Part shown: piece after piece, positions 32,881 to 42,215 of the stretch
How positions within the stretch are numbered: the first letter of the stretch is position 1
Layout of the letters: the number at the start of each line of letters is the position of its first letter
Assembly (NCBI GenBank): GCA_963695705.1
Contig: CAVOHB010000001.1
Coordinates: 62,001 to 126,000, forward strand
Source of the DNA: JBKPNJ01 sp963695705
Lineage (GTDB): Bacteria; Actinomycetota; Actinomycetes; Propionibacteriales; Nocardioidaceae
Direction: 5' to 3'
Length of the DNA: 64,000 bases
Made by a program: the position numbers and the translations under genes
The notes under the pieces: model-generated
The model's database searches: none
What the model saw: only the letters and a program-made list of their open reading frames with translations
What the model was told of the DNA's origin: nothing

Positions 32881-34052
32881 CGGGACACCACTCCTTGGTC
32901 CGCGCCGAGATACCGGCGTGGGATCCGCGGCCCCAGCCGGGTGACGATCTCGTAGGAGATGGTGCCGGCCGCCTCGGCCCAGTCCTGGGCCGTCGGCTCC
33001 CCGTGCTCCCCGGTCCCGAACAGCACGGCCAGATCCCCCGCCTCGCAGCTGTCGTCGCCGAGGTCGACGACGAACTGGTCCATACAGACCCGGCCGGCGA
33101 TCCGGTGCTGACGCCCCCCGAGGAGCACCGTCGCACGGTTGGAGGCGTGCCACGGGATCCCGTCGCCGTAGCCGAGTGGGATCAGCGCCAGGTTCGTCGG
33201 CTCGTCGGCGACGAAGGTGTGCCCGTAGGAGACGCCGTGGCCGGCATCGACCCGCTTCGCCATCACCACCCGGGCCTGCAGGGTCATCGCCGGGCGGAGT
33301 CCGAGGTCGGCGGACGTGGACAGGTCGGGGATCGGGGACAGGCCGTAGATCGCCAGGCCGGCACGCACCAGGTCGTACCACGTCGACTCGCGGGTCAGTA
33401 GCGCGGCGGAGTTGGCCAGATGCCGCACCTCCGGCCGCAGACCGGCAGCGTCGGCGACCTCGAGTGCCTCGACGAAGACACGTTCCTGGTCCGCCAGTGA
33501 CGGATGGCCCGGCTCGTCGGCGGTCGCCAGATGCGACCAGATGCCGGTGATCGTGGCCAGACCGTCGGTCTCCGCCCGGCGCGCCGCGGCCACCAGCCCC
33601 GCCCAGTGGGCCGGCGGGCTACCGCCGCGGCCGAGGCCGGAGTCGACTTTGAGCTGCACGCGTGCGACCTGCCCGGTATCTCGGGCAGGTCCCAGGATCT
33701 CCGCGAGCTGGCTCTCCGAGTACGCCGCGACGTCGATCCCGGAGCCGATGGCGGCCGCCCAGTCCTCGCCGGGAGCCGCCATCCAGGACAGGATCCGCCC
33801 GGTGTCTCCGGCGGCCCGCAGCGCGAGCGCCTCGTCGAGCACGGCGACCCCGAGCCACTCGGCCCCGCCGGCCCGGGCGGCCCCGGCGGCGGGCACCAGC
33901 CCGTGCCCGTAGGCATCCGCCTTGACCACGGCCATCACCGGCGCCCCGCCCATCCGGTGCCGCAGGACCGACACGTTGTCGGCGATCGCGCGAAGGTCTA
34001 CCACGGCCTCCGCGCGCGGAACCGGCGCTGCCGCGCTCGAAGCCCCGGTCAT
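32877..34052 (-). CDS. alr: Alanine racemase
   Basis: A 391-residue PLP enzyme giving D-alanine for peptidoglycan. The PLP lysine is in VVKADAYGHG near residue 43, and the catalytic Tyr of the other face is in GVSYGHTF near 265. The C-terminal domain carries GRVCMDQFVVDLGDD. The 26-bp palindrome at 33666-33691 forms codons for PARDTGQV, just before KVDSGLGRGG. The region is the same length as in typical Alr (by memory of the M. tuberculosis sequence), so the element has not lengthened the protein. Overlap with both neighbours is 4 nt. Confidence 0.95.
   Translation of the reverse strand: MTGASSAAAPVPRAEAVVDLRAIADNVSVLRHRMGGAPVMAVVKADAYGHGLVPAAGAARAGGAEWLGVAVLDEALALRAAGDTGRILSWMAAPGEDWAAAIGSGIDVAAYSESQLAEILGPARDTGQVARVQLKVDSGLGRGGSPPAHWAGLVAAARRAETDGLATITGIWSHLATADEPGHPSLADQERVFVEALEVADAAGLRPEVRHLANSAALLTRESTWYDLVRAGLAIYGLSPIPDLSTSADLGLRPAMTLQARVVMAKRVDAGHGVSYGHTFVADEPTNLALIPLGYGDGIPWHASNRATVLLGGRQHRIAGRVCMDQFVVDLGDDSCEAGDLAVLFGTGEHGEPTAQDWAEAAGTISYEIVTRLGPRIPRRYLGADQGVVSR
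33666..33691. repeat. 26-bp palindromic repeat, copy 2 (inside alr)
   Basis: Identical over all 26 bases to the intergenic copy at 16329-16354: GACCTGCCCG-GTATCT-CGGGCAGGTC. Here it lies in-frame in the alr coding sequence. Confidence 0.85.
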
Positions 34053-35440
34053 GGCCGCAGCGCGGCGATCACGCGAGGCACCGCCCCGGCCACGTCGGAG
34101 GCGGTGATCGGCCCTCCACCCGATGCCATGGTGGCGGCCGCGCCGTGCAACCAGGCCCCCACGCTGCCCGCGTCGAACGGGTCGAGACCGGTGGCCAGCA
34201 ACGAGCCGCACAACCCGGACAGGACGTCACCGGCGCCCGCCGTCGCCAGCCACGGCACCCCCGTGGTGTTGACGCGAACCCGGCCGGCGGGGGTGGCCAC
34301 CAGCGCCCGTGCCCCCTTGAGCAGCACCACGGCACCGAACCGGCGGGCGGCCTCCCTGGCGAAATGCAGCGGGCGGGCCTCGATGTCGGCCCGCGGCACG
34401 TCCAGCATCCGTCCCAGCTCCCCGGCGTGCGGCGTCAGCAGCGCCGGCTGGTCGAGTCGCGGCGGCAGCTGGGCCAGCCCGTCGGCGTCGACGACCATCG
34501 GGGTGCCGGACCCGATCGCCTGCTCGAGGGCCTCCGCGGCGGAGTCCCCGCTGCCGGACCCGACGACCCAGGCCTGCACCTGCCCGTCGCCGACGACGAC
34601 CTCGGGGTGACGCGCGCGTACCAGGTCCTCCGCGCCGCCGACGTAGCGGACCATGCCCGCGCAGCCGGACAGTGCTCCCGACACGCAGAGCAGGGCGGCA
34701 CCGGTATAGGCACGCGAACCCGCCCGGACGCCGACGACTCCGCGTGAGTACTTCTGGGCGTTGTGGTCGGGCACCTTCACCAGGTCGGCCACGTCGGCGG
34801 CCTGCAACGCCTCCACGGCCGCCGGCGGCAGCAGCGGACCGAGGCCGATGTCGACCACGTGCACGGCGCCGGCCGCGGTCGCGGCCGGGTCGACGAGCAG
34901 GGCGACCTTGTGGGTGCCGAAGGTCACGGTGACATCGGCCCTGACGTGCTCCGCCGGTGTCTCGCCGCTGTCGACGTCGACACCGCTGGGCAGGTCGACC
35001 GCCAGCACCGGGATCCGGTCGGACCTCGCCCGGCGAACGAGCTCAGCCGCCGGGGGCCGCAGACCCGGCTGGCCACCGATGCCGACGACCGCGTTGACCA
35101 CCAGGTCGATACGCTGCCAGCCCGGCACCTCGACCACCCTCCCCCCGGCCCGGTGATACTCTGCGCGACCGGCCGAGTGGGTGCGGTCGCCGGCCAGCAG
35201 GACAGCCTCGACACGGCACCCCCGCGCGGCCAGCTGAGCCCCGGCGAACAACGCGTCCCCGCCGTTGTCACCCGCGCCGACCAGCAGCAGTACGCGGGCG
35301 CCGTAGCCGGACCCGAGCAGGGCGAGGCACGCGTCGGCGAGCCCGCGGGCGGCGCGCTGCATCAGCGCTCCCGGCGCAAGCCGGGTCATCAGGGCGGCCT
35401 CGGCCGTCCGTACCTGATCGACCGTGTGGGCGGCGCGCAT
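34049..35440 (-). CDS. nnrD: Bifunctional NAD(P)H-hydrate epimerase / ADP-dependent dehydratase
   Basis: A 463-residue repair enzyme returning damaged NADHX/NADPHX to NAD(P)H. The N-terminal YjeF_N epimerase half (about 1-210) has VLLLVGAGDNGGDALFAGAQL and AVDLPSGVDVDSGE. The C-terminal ADP-dependent dehydratase half (about 220-463) has TPHAGELGRML, VVLLKGARALVATPAG and the signature NTTGVPWLATAGAGDVLSGL. Both halves look intact. The ATG overlaps acpS by TGATG and the stop overlaps alr by ATGA. Confidence 0.95.
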   Translation of the reverse strand: MRAAHTVDQVRTAEAALMTRLAPGALMQRAARGLADACLALLGSGYGARVLLLVGAGDNGGDALFAGAQLAARGCRVEAVLLAGDRTHSAGRAEYHRAGGRVVEVPGWQRIDLVVNAVVGIGGQPGLRPPAAELVRRARSDRIPVLAVDLPSGVDVDSGETPAEHVRADVTVTFGTHKVALLVDPAATAAGAVHVVDIGLGPLLPPAAVEALQAADVADLVKVPDHNAQKYSRGVVGVRAGSRAYTGAALLCVSGALSGCAGMVRYVGGAEDLVRARHPEVVVGDGQVQAWVVGSGSGDSAAEALEQAIGSGTPMVVDADGLAQLPPRLDQPALLTPHAGELGRMLDVPRADIEARPLHFAREAARRFGAVVLLKGARALVATPAGRVRVNTTGVPWLATAGAGDVLSGLCGSLLATGLDPFDAGSVGAWLHGAAATMASGGGPITASDVAGAVPRVIAALRP

Positions 35441-35790
35441 CAACCCTCCAGCACGACGACGGCGGAGGCGATCCCGGCATCGTGGGACAGCGAGACGTGC
35501 ACCGATGCGGCTCCGAGCGCGGCTGCCCGCTCCGCCACCGTGCCGGTCATCGACAGCCTCGGCCTGCCCTCGGTGTCCGTACGCACCTCGGCATCCACCC
35601 AGCGCAGCCCCGACGGCGCGCCGAGCGCCTTCGCCAGCGCCTCCTTGGCCGCGAACCGGGCGGCCAGTGACGCGATGGGTCGCCCGCGCTCCAGCTCCGT
35701 GAACAGCCGCGCCCGCAGTCCGGGGGTCCGGGTCAGCGTCTGCTCGAAGCGAGCGACGTCGACGACGTTGATGCCCACCGCGATGATCAC
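35440..35790 (-). CDS. acpS: Holo-[acyl-carrier-protein] synthase
   Basis: A 116-residue phosphopantetheinyl transferase that converts apo-ACP to holo-ACP with CoA. The family marks are VGINVVDVARFEQ (Mg-binding Asp in the first strand), FAAKEALAKALG near residues 46-57 and the closing HVSLSHDAGIASAVVVLE. It is first gene of the long leftward operon and lies divergent from coaA, the CoA-supplying kinase. Confidence 0.95.
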   Translation of the reverse strand: MIIAVGINVVDVARFEQTLTRTPGLRARLFTELERGRPIASLAARFAAKEALAKALGAPSGLRWVDAEVRTDTEGRPRLSMTGTVAERAAALGAASVHVSLSHDAGIASAVVVLEG

Positions 35791-35933
35791 CGGAGCCGCG
35801 CGCCCGGTCGGGCGTCACGGGCGGTGCCCTGCCGGGCCGCCCGGGCGGGATTCCCGACATAGCCCTCGGTGCCGCACATCGGGCCAGGGTACCGAGCCGG
35901 CGCCCGGCAGTCCGGCGACGCCACAATGGCCTG

Positions 35934-36896
35934 ATGCTGCAGACCGGGAGCGGAGGTGACGAGCCGTCGCCGTTCGTGGAACTGGACCGGGCCGCCTGGG
36001 CCTCCCTCGCCGGGTCGACGCCGCTCCCCCTGTCGGCCGACGAGGTGGAGCGGCTGCGCGGACTCGGCGACGAGCTCGACCTCGACGAGGTCCGCGAGGT
36101 CTATCTGCCGCTGTCCCGGCTGCTGAGCATGTACGTCCGGCACACCGGAGATCTGCATCGGGAGACGCAAGCCTTCCTGGCCCGGCCGCAGCCGGAACGA
36201 ACCCCTTTCGTCATCGGGATCGCCGGGTCGGTGGCGGTGGGGAAGTCGACCACCGCACGCCTGCTGCGCGAGCTGCTCGCCCGCTGGCCGGCCCACCCGC
36301 GCGTCGCGCTGGTGACGACCGACGGATTCCTCTACCCGAACGCCGAGCTGCGCCGTCGCGGACTACTGGAGCGGAAGGGGTTTCCGGAGTCCTACGACCG
36401 GGAGGCGCTGCTGCGGTTCGTCATCGAGGTGAAGTCCGGGCGTGCGGAGGTGACCGCGCCGACCTACTCCCACCTGCACTACGACGTGCTGACCGACCGG
36501 AGGCTGACGCTGCGGCGGCCCGACATCCTGCTCCTCGAAGGCCTCAACGTGCTGCAGCCAGCGGTGAGCCGGCCCGATCGCCGCTCGGGCCTGACGGTCA
36601 GCGACTTCTTCGACTTCAGCATCTACGTCGATGCGGAGACCGACGACATCAAGCAGTGGTACGTCGCCCGCTTCCTACGACTGCGCGAGACGGCGTTCCG
36701 CGACCCGGAGTCTTACTTCTCCACGTTCGCCCGGCTGACGCAACGCCAGGCGGTGACGACCGCGGTGGAGATCTGGGACACGATCAACGGCCCCAACCTG
36801 ACGGCGAACATCCTGCCCACCCGGGGCCGGGCGACGCTGGTGTTGCGCAAGGACGCGGACCACTCGGTTCGGTACGTGCGGCTGCGCAAGGTGTAG
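35934..36896 (+). CDS. coaA: Pantothenate kinase (type I)
   Basis: A 320-residue P-loop kinase phosphorylating pantothenate in the first step of CoA synthesis. The Walker A is GIAGSVAVGKSTTAR (about residues 94-108). The type I motifs TTDGFLYPNAEL, KGFPESYD, TYSHLHYDV and LLLEGLNVLQ follow, and the C-terminal DTINGPNLTANILPTRGRATLVL is standard. Type I enzymes are feedback-inhibited by CoA. ATG at 35934 gives the usual length. It is divergent from acpS with a 143-nt gap. Confidence 0.96.
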   Translation: MLQTGSGGDEPSPFVELDRAAWASLAGSTPLPLSADEVERLRGLGDELDLDEVREVYLPLSRLLSMYVRHTGDLHRETQAFLARPQPERTPFVIGIAGSVAVGKSTTARLLRELLARWPAHPRVALVTTDGFLYPNAELRRRGLLERKGFPESYDREALLRFVIEVKSGRAEVTAPTYSHLHYDVLTDRRLTLRRPDILLLEGLNVLQPAVSRPDRRSGLTVSDFFDFSIYVDAETDDIKQWYVARFLRLRETAFRDPESYFSTFARLTQRQAVTTAVEIWDTINGPNLTANILPTRGRATLVLRKDADHSVRYVRLRKV

Positions 36897-36965
36897 CGCC
36901 CACCCCGTCCGGGCGGCGAGGAAAATGGGACGCGCCGCACTTGGCTCCGCCCCTACAGTCGTCGC

Positions 36966-37967
36966 ATGGACATCCGGCCGATCGACGTCTTCGACGACGA
37001 GCAGTTCGAGCGTTGGCACGCGGTCGGCGCGGCGGCTCTGAGCCACGGGCGCGAGCACGCGACCGTCTGGACCCTACCCGAGGCGAAGATCCTGTTCCGG
37101 CGTCCGTTCCCGGGGCACACCAACCTTGCCTCCGCGGCGTTCGACGGTCCGACGATGGTCGGCGCGGCCACGATCTTCGTACCGCAGCTCGACAACACCG
37201 GCCTGGTGGAACCGGACGTCTACGTCCCACCGGAGCACCGGCGGCGTGGCGTCGGGTCGGCGCTGGTCGTGGAGGTGGTGCGTCGCGCCGAGGAGCTCGG
37301 CCGCAAGACGTTGGTGTCGTCGGTCGCAGTCCCCCTCGACAGCGACGTGGTGAACCATCCCTATGTCCGGTTCGCGACCAAGCACGGCTTCAGCAACGCG
37401 CTGATGGATGTGCACCGGGTCCTCGACCTCCCCGTCGCCGATGAGCTGCTGGACGACCTGGAACGCCGGGCCGCGCCGCATCACCGCGACTACCGCCTCG
37501 TCGAGTGGGTGGGCGCCTGTCCTGAGGGGTACGCCGAGTCATTCGTCAGCATCTTCAGCTCGCTGATGGCCGAGGCCCCCACCGGCGACATCGACTGGGA
37601 GGCGGAGAACTACGACGTCGCCCGGCTGCGCACCGAAGAGGCGCGCCGCATCGAGCAGCGCCGCCAGACCTACGTCTGCGCGGCGCTGGCGGGGGACGAG
37701 ATCGTCGCGTACACCCTGCTGGCCGTACCCGGCTACGACCCGGGGAACGTCTTCCAGTGGGGCACGCTGGTCCGGCCCGCCCATCGCGGACGCCGGCTCG
37801 GCATGGCGGTCAAGGTCCGCGCGCTGCGGGCGATGCAGCGGGCCAACCCGGACCGGAGGGTCGTGCACACCTGGAATGCCGAGGTCAACACCCATATGGT
37901 CGCGGTCAACGACGCGCTCGGCTTCCGGCCGGTCGAGTACCTGGCGGAGTTCCAGCGCAAGCTGTGA
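36966..37967 (+). CDS. Tandem-domain GNAT acetyltransferase
   Basis: A 333-residue protein with two GNAT domains. The N-terminal domain has the acetyl-CoA loop PPEHRRRGVGSALVVEVV near residues 88-105. The C-terminal domain has VRPAHRGRRLGMAVKVRAL near 268-286 and NDALGFRPVEYLAEFQRKL at the end. The two-domain layout resembles mycothiol synthase, but its specific residues cannot be matched with confidence. Similar GNATs occur beside coaA in several actinobacteria. The substrate is unknown. Confidence 0.85.
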   Translation: MDIRPIDVFDDEQFERWHAVGAAALSHGREHATVWTLPEAKILFRRPFPGHTNLASAAFDGPTMVGAATIFVPQLDNTGLVEPDVYVPPEHRRRGVGSALVVEVVRRAEELGRKTLVSSVAVPLDSDVVNHPYVRFATKHGFSNALMDVHRVLDLPVADELLDDLERRAAPHHRDYRLVEWVGACPEGYAESFVSIFSSLMAEAPTGDIDWEAENYDVARLRTEEARRIEQRRQTYVCAALAGDEIVAYTLLAVPGYDPGNVFQWGTLVRPAHRGRRLGMAVKVRALRAMQRANPDRRVVHTWNAEVNTHMVAVNDALGFRPVEYLAEFQRKL

Positions 37968-37992
37968 GTGTTGAGCGCCGCGGCGCCTCCGC

Positions 37993-39339
37993 CTACAACG
38001 CGAGCGCCTTGGCGACGACCGCGGCCAGGTCCTCGGCGACCTCGCGGGCCCGGTCGGGTGTCGAGGCCTCGACCATCACGCGCACGACCGGCTCGGTGCC
38101 GGAGGCCCGTAGCAGCACCCGACCGGAGTCACCGAGCACCGCTTCTGCATCCTCCAGGGCGGCACGGACCGAGGGGTCGTCGTCGACCCGCAGCATGTCG
38201 ACACCCGACACGTTCACCAGCACCTGAGGCAGGGAGGTCATCACGGCGGCGAGCTCTGAGACTGGCGCGCCGGTCACTGCCATCCGGGCCAGCAGCTGCA
38301 GCGCGGTCAGCACGCCGTCGCCGGTGGTCGCGTGGTCGAGCATCACCACGTGGCCCGACTGCTCGCCGCCCAACGAGAGCCCGTTGGCCTTCATGTCCTC
38401 GAGCACGTAGCGGTCCCCGACCTTCGTCTGCCGAACGGCGATCCGCTCTCGCCGCATCGCGTGCAGGAAGCCGAGGTTGCTCATCACGGTGCCGACGACC
38501 GTCTCGTCGACCAGCGTGCCGGCGTCGCGCATCGATACGGCCAGGATGGCCAGGATCTGGTCACCGTCGACCATGTTCGCGTCGGCGTCGACGGCGAGGC
38601 AGCGGTCGGCGTCACCGTCGAGCGCGAAGCCGATGTCCGCCCGGTGCGCGACGACGGCGCGCTGCAGGCCGGCCGGATGGGTCGAGCCGCACGACTCGTT
38701 GATGTTGAGGCCGTCCGGCTCGGCGTGGATCGCTACGACCTCCGCCCCGGCCCCCCGCAGGGCCAGCACGGCCGCCTGGTGGGCGGCGCCGTTGGCACAG
38801 TCCACGACGACCTTGAGCCCGCGCAACGGCACCGAGATCGTGCCGAGGAGATGGTCCACGTACTGCCCGAGCGCGGCGTCGAAGTCGCTTATCCGGCCCA
38901 CGCCTGAACCGATCGGCCGCTCCCACGGTTCGCGCAGCCGCAGCTCGATCAGGTCCTCGATCTCGTCGTCGAGCTTGTTGCCGCCACGAGCGAAGAACTT
39001 GATCCCGTTGTCCGGCATCGGGTTGTGGGACGCGGACAGCATCACCCCGATGTCGGCACCGAGACGGCCAGTCAGGAAGGCCACCGCGGGGGTCGGGAGC
39101 ACGCCGAGCCGGAGCACGTCCACGCCGGCGCTGGCCAGACCGGAGACCACGGCGGCCTCGAGGAACTCGCCCGAGGCGCGGGGATCGCGGCCGACCACCG
39201 CGACGGGCCGGTGCCCCTTGAAGACGCCCTCCTCACCGAGGACGTGTGCAGCCGCCACCGAGAGGTCGAGCGCGAGCTCGGCGGTCAGGTCGCGGTTCGC
39301 GACTCCGCGCACGCCATCGGTGCCGAAGAGCCGGCCCAC
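37993..39339 (-). CDS. glmM: Phosphoglucosamine mutase
   Basis: A 448-residue alpha-D-phosphohexomutase making glucosamine-1-phosphate for UDP-GlcNAc and peptidoglycan. Landmarks are VGRLFGTDGVRGVAN at the start, phosphoserine loop MLSASHNPMPDNGIKFF near residue 102, the metal site LDGDADRCLAVD near 240 and the sugar loop GGEQSGHVV. The C-terminal phosphate loop RASGTEPVVRVMVE is present. GTG start at 39339, 14 nt after rpsI. glmS, often close by in actinobacteria, is absent here. Confidence 0.97.
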   Translation of the reverse strand: MGRLFGTDGVRGVANRDLTAELALDLSVAAAHVLGEEGVFKGHRPVAVVGRDPRASGEFLEAAVVSGLASAGVDVLRLGVLPTPAVAFLTGRLGADIGVMLSASHNPMPDNGIKFFARGGNKLDDEIEDLIELRLREPWERPIGSGVGRISDFDAALGQYVDHLLGTISVPLRGLKVVVDCANGAAHQAAVLALRGAGAEVVAIHAEPDGLNINESCGSTHPAGLQRAVVAHRADIGFALDGDADRCLAVDADANMVDGDQILAILAVSMRDAGTLVDETVVGTVMSNLGFLHAMRRERIAVRQTKVGDRYVLEDMKANGLSLGGEQSGHVVMLDHATTGDGVLTALQLLARMAVTGAPVSELAAVMTSLPQVLVNVSGVDMLRVDDDPSVRAALEDAEAVLGDSGRVLLRASGTEPVVRVMVEASTPDRAREVAEDLAAVVAKALAL

Positions 39340-39353
39340 CGATCAGGCCAGGA

Positions 39354-39875
39354 TCAACGTTTGGAGAACTGCGGAGCCTTGCGAGCCTTCTTCAGGCCGG
39401 CCTTCTTGCGCTCCTTGATCCGGGCGTCCCGGGTCAGCATGCCGGCCCGCTTGAGTGTCGGCCGGTTGGCCTCGACGTCGATCTCGTTGAGGGCACGTGA
39501 CACACCCAGGCGTAGCGCACCGGCCTGTCCGGTGATGCCGCCACCGTGGATGTGCGCGATCACGTCGAAGCGGTCGACCAGGTCGGTGAGCACGAAGGGC
39601 TCGTTGACGATCTGCTGGTGCACCTTGTTGGGGAAGTATCCGTCGAGCTCGCGGCCGTTGACCGTCCACTTGCCGGTGCCGGGCGCGATGCGGACCCGAG
39701 CCACGGCTTCCTTGCGCCGGCCGGTCGCCGCCGCCGGTGCGATGGTGGCCGGGCGTGGCGGCATGTCCGCGTCGGGACTGCTCTCGGAGCTGTAGGCGAC
39801 CGTGCTGGACTCTGTCGGGTCCACGCCCGCGATGTCGGTGGTCTCAGTGGTGGTCTCAGTGGTGGTCTCAGCCAC
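39354..39875 (-). CDS. rpsI: 30S ribosomal protein S9, N-terminally extended
   Basis: A 173-residue S9 of the 30S head near the P-site tRNA. The conserved core runs from GRRKEAVARVRIAPG (about residue 52) to the C-terminus KKARKAPQFSKR, whose last residues contact P-site tRNA. The first 50 residues are a Thr/Glu/Ala-rich extension beginning with ETTT repeats (a 12-bp DNA unit), longer than in most bacteria. It follows rplM and precedes glmM. Confidence 0.95.
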   Translation of the reverse strand: MAETTTETTTETTDIAGVDPTESSTVAYSSESSPDADMPPRPATIAPAAATGRRKEAVARVRIAPGTGKWTVNGRELDGYFPNKVHQQIVNEPFVLTDLVDRFDVIAHIHGGGITGQAGALRLGVSRALNEIDVEANRPTLKRAGMLTRDARIKERKKAGLKKARKAPQFSKR

Positions 39876-39953
39876 GGATGGTCCTCACGTTGACAGGCAG
39901 GTTTCGATCGCGCGGACCTGCCGGGCGACTCGTCGGCTGGCTTCCCGGTCGCC

Positions 39954-40397
39954 TCACTGGGCGACCTGGGAGATCTCGAACGGTTTGGGCTGTTGCGCCT
40001 GATGGGGATGGTCGGGACCGGCGTACACCTTGAGCTTCTTCAGCGTCTGACGGCTCAGCCGGTTCTTGGGCAGCATGCCCCAGACCGCCTTCTCGATCGC
40101 CTTGCGGGGACGCTTGGCGAGCAGCTCGCCGATCGGTGTCGCCGACAGGCCACCGGGGTAGCCGGAGTGGTGGTAGGCCATCTTCGCGTCACGCTTGTTG
40201 CCCGACAGGGCCACCTTGCTCGCGTTGACGATGATCACGAAGTCGCCGGTGTCGATGTGCGGGGCGTACGTCGGCTTGTGCTTTCCCCGGAGCAGCGTCG
40301 CCGCCTGGACGGCGAGCCGGCCCAGAACGACGTCGGTGGCGTCGATGACGTGCCACTCACGCTGGATGTCGCCGGCCTTCGGGGTGTACGTGCGCAC
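39954..40397 (-). CDS. rplM: 50S ribosomal protein L13
   Basis: A 147-residue early-assembly protein of the large subunit. The signature is present: WHVIDATDVVLGRLA near residues 15-29, LRGKHKPTYAPHIDTGDFVI and AVWGMLPKNRLSRQTLKKLKVY in the second half. GTG start at 40397. It is first gene of the rplM-rpsI-glmM operon, behind a good promoter match at 40538-40567. Confidence 0.97.
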   Translation of the reverse strand: MRTYTPKAGDIQREWHVIDATDVVLGRLAVQAATLLRGKHKPTYAPHIDTGDFVIIVNASKVALSGNKRDAKMAYHHSGYPGGLSATPIGELLAKRPRKAIEKAVWGMLPKNRLSRQTLKKLKVYAGPDHPHQAQQPKPFEISQVAQ

Positions 40398-40786
40398 GGA
40401 CGTGAACCTTCGTTCGCTCGGAGATCGGTCAGTTGGCCCCGGCTTCGGGACTGTCGGCGATGACTGCGCGGATTCGCCCTCCAGCGAGAATCACCGGGGC
40501 AGGAGGAGTGCCGCACCGACATACACAACGACCGCCCAGAATACCCGGCGCGAGGGGTGAGGGTCAAAATGCCGCCCCCCACGCGGGCATCTTGACGCGA
40601 GCCAACGGGAATGCCCCCCGGATTGGCGAGGGGCCAACGCAAGCCCTAGGTTGTTGGTGAACACATTGCGTGAACCCGCGCGTGCGATCAGACTGCCATC
40701 TGTTGGGGCCTTCGAACGTCGACCCGGCACCTCGGCGACGACCCAGGAGTCCCGACGGCCTGCGACGCCTTGCGAGGAGAGCACAC
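40398..40786. other. Gene-free divergent promoter region between rplM and gltA
   Basis: A 389-nt spacer with no supported gene. It holds the rplM promoter (40538-40567, minus) and, near 40760-40780, the gltA ribosome site GAGGAGAG. The frame of gltA stays open back to 40670, but its extra N-terminus has no family similarity. No other structure is clear. Confidence 0.6.
40538..40567 (-). promoter_or_regulatory. Predicted rplM-rpsI-glmM promoter
   Basis: On the minus strand TTGACC (40567-40562), an 18-nt spacer and TATTCT (40543-40538). It would give a leader of about 130 nt before the rplM GTG at 40397. Confidence 0.65.
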
Positions 40787-42106
<1,320 letters not shown>

Positions 42107-42215
42107 GGGGCGCGGGTCGCGGGTCGCGAGTCGCCGGCCGCGGGTTGACGGTCGGCGTCCAGCGGCCAAGGGTCTAGCCGCGCGCGGCTGGGGCTGCCTC
42201 GATGCAGGCAAACGG

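Noticed and set aside
34212..35926. Extended frame of nnrD upstream of 35440
   Set aside because: It runs through acpS in another frame. The TGATG junction and family start at 35440 are convincing.
40670..40786. N-terminal extension of citrate synthase
   Set aside because: The open frame back to 40670 has no family similarity, and the GAGGAGAG site supports GTG at 40787.
42107..42215. Possible tandem repeat or small RNA between gltA and the ABC-F gene
   Set aside because: GCGGGTC-type heptamers and a short AGCCGCGCGCGGCT palindrome are present, but the region is between convergent gene ends. It looks like low-complexity G+C sequence.
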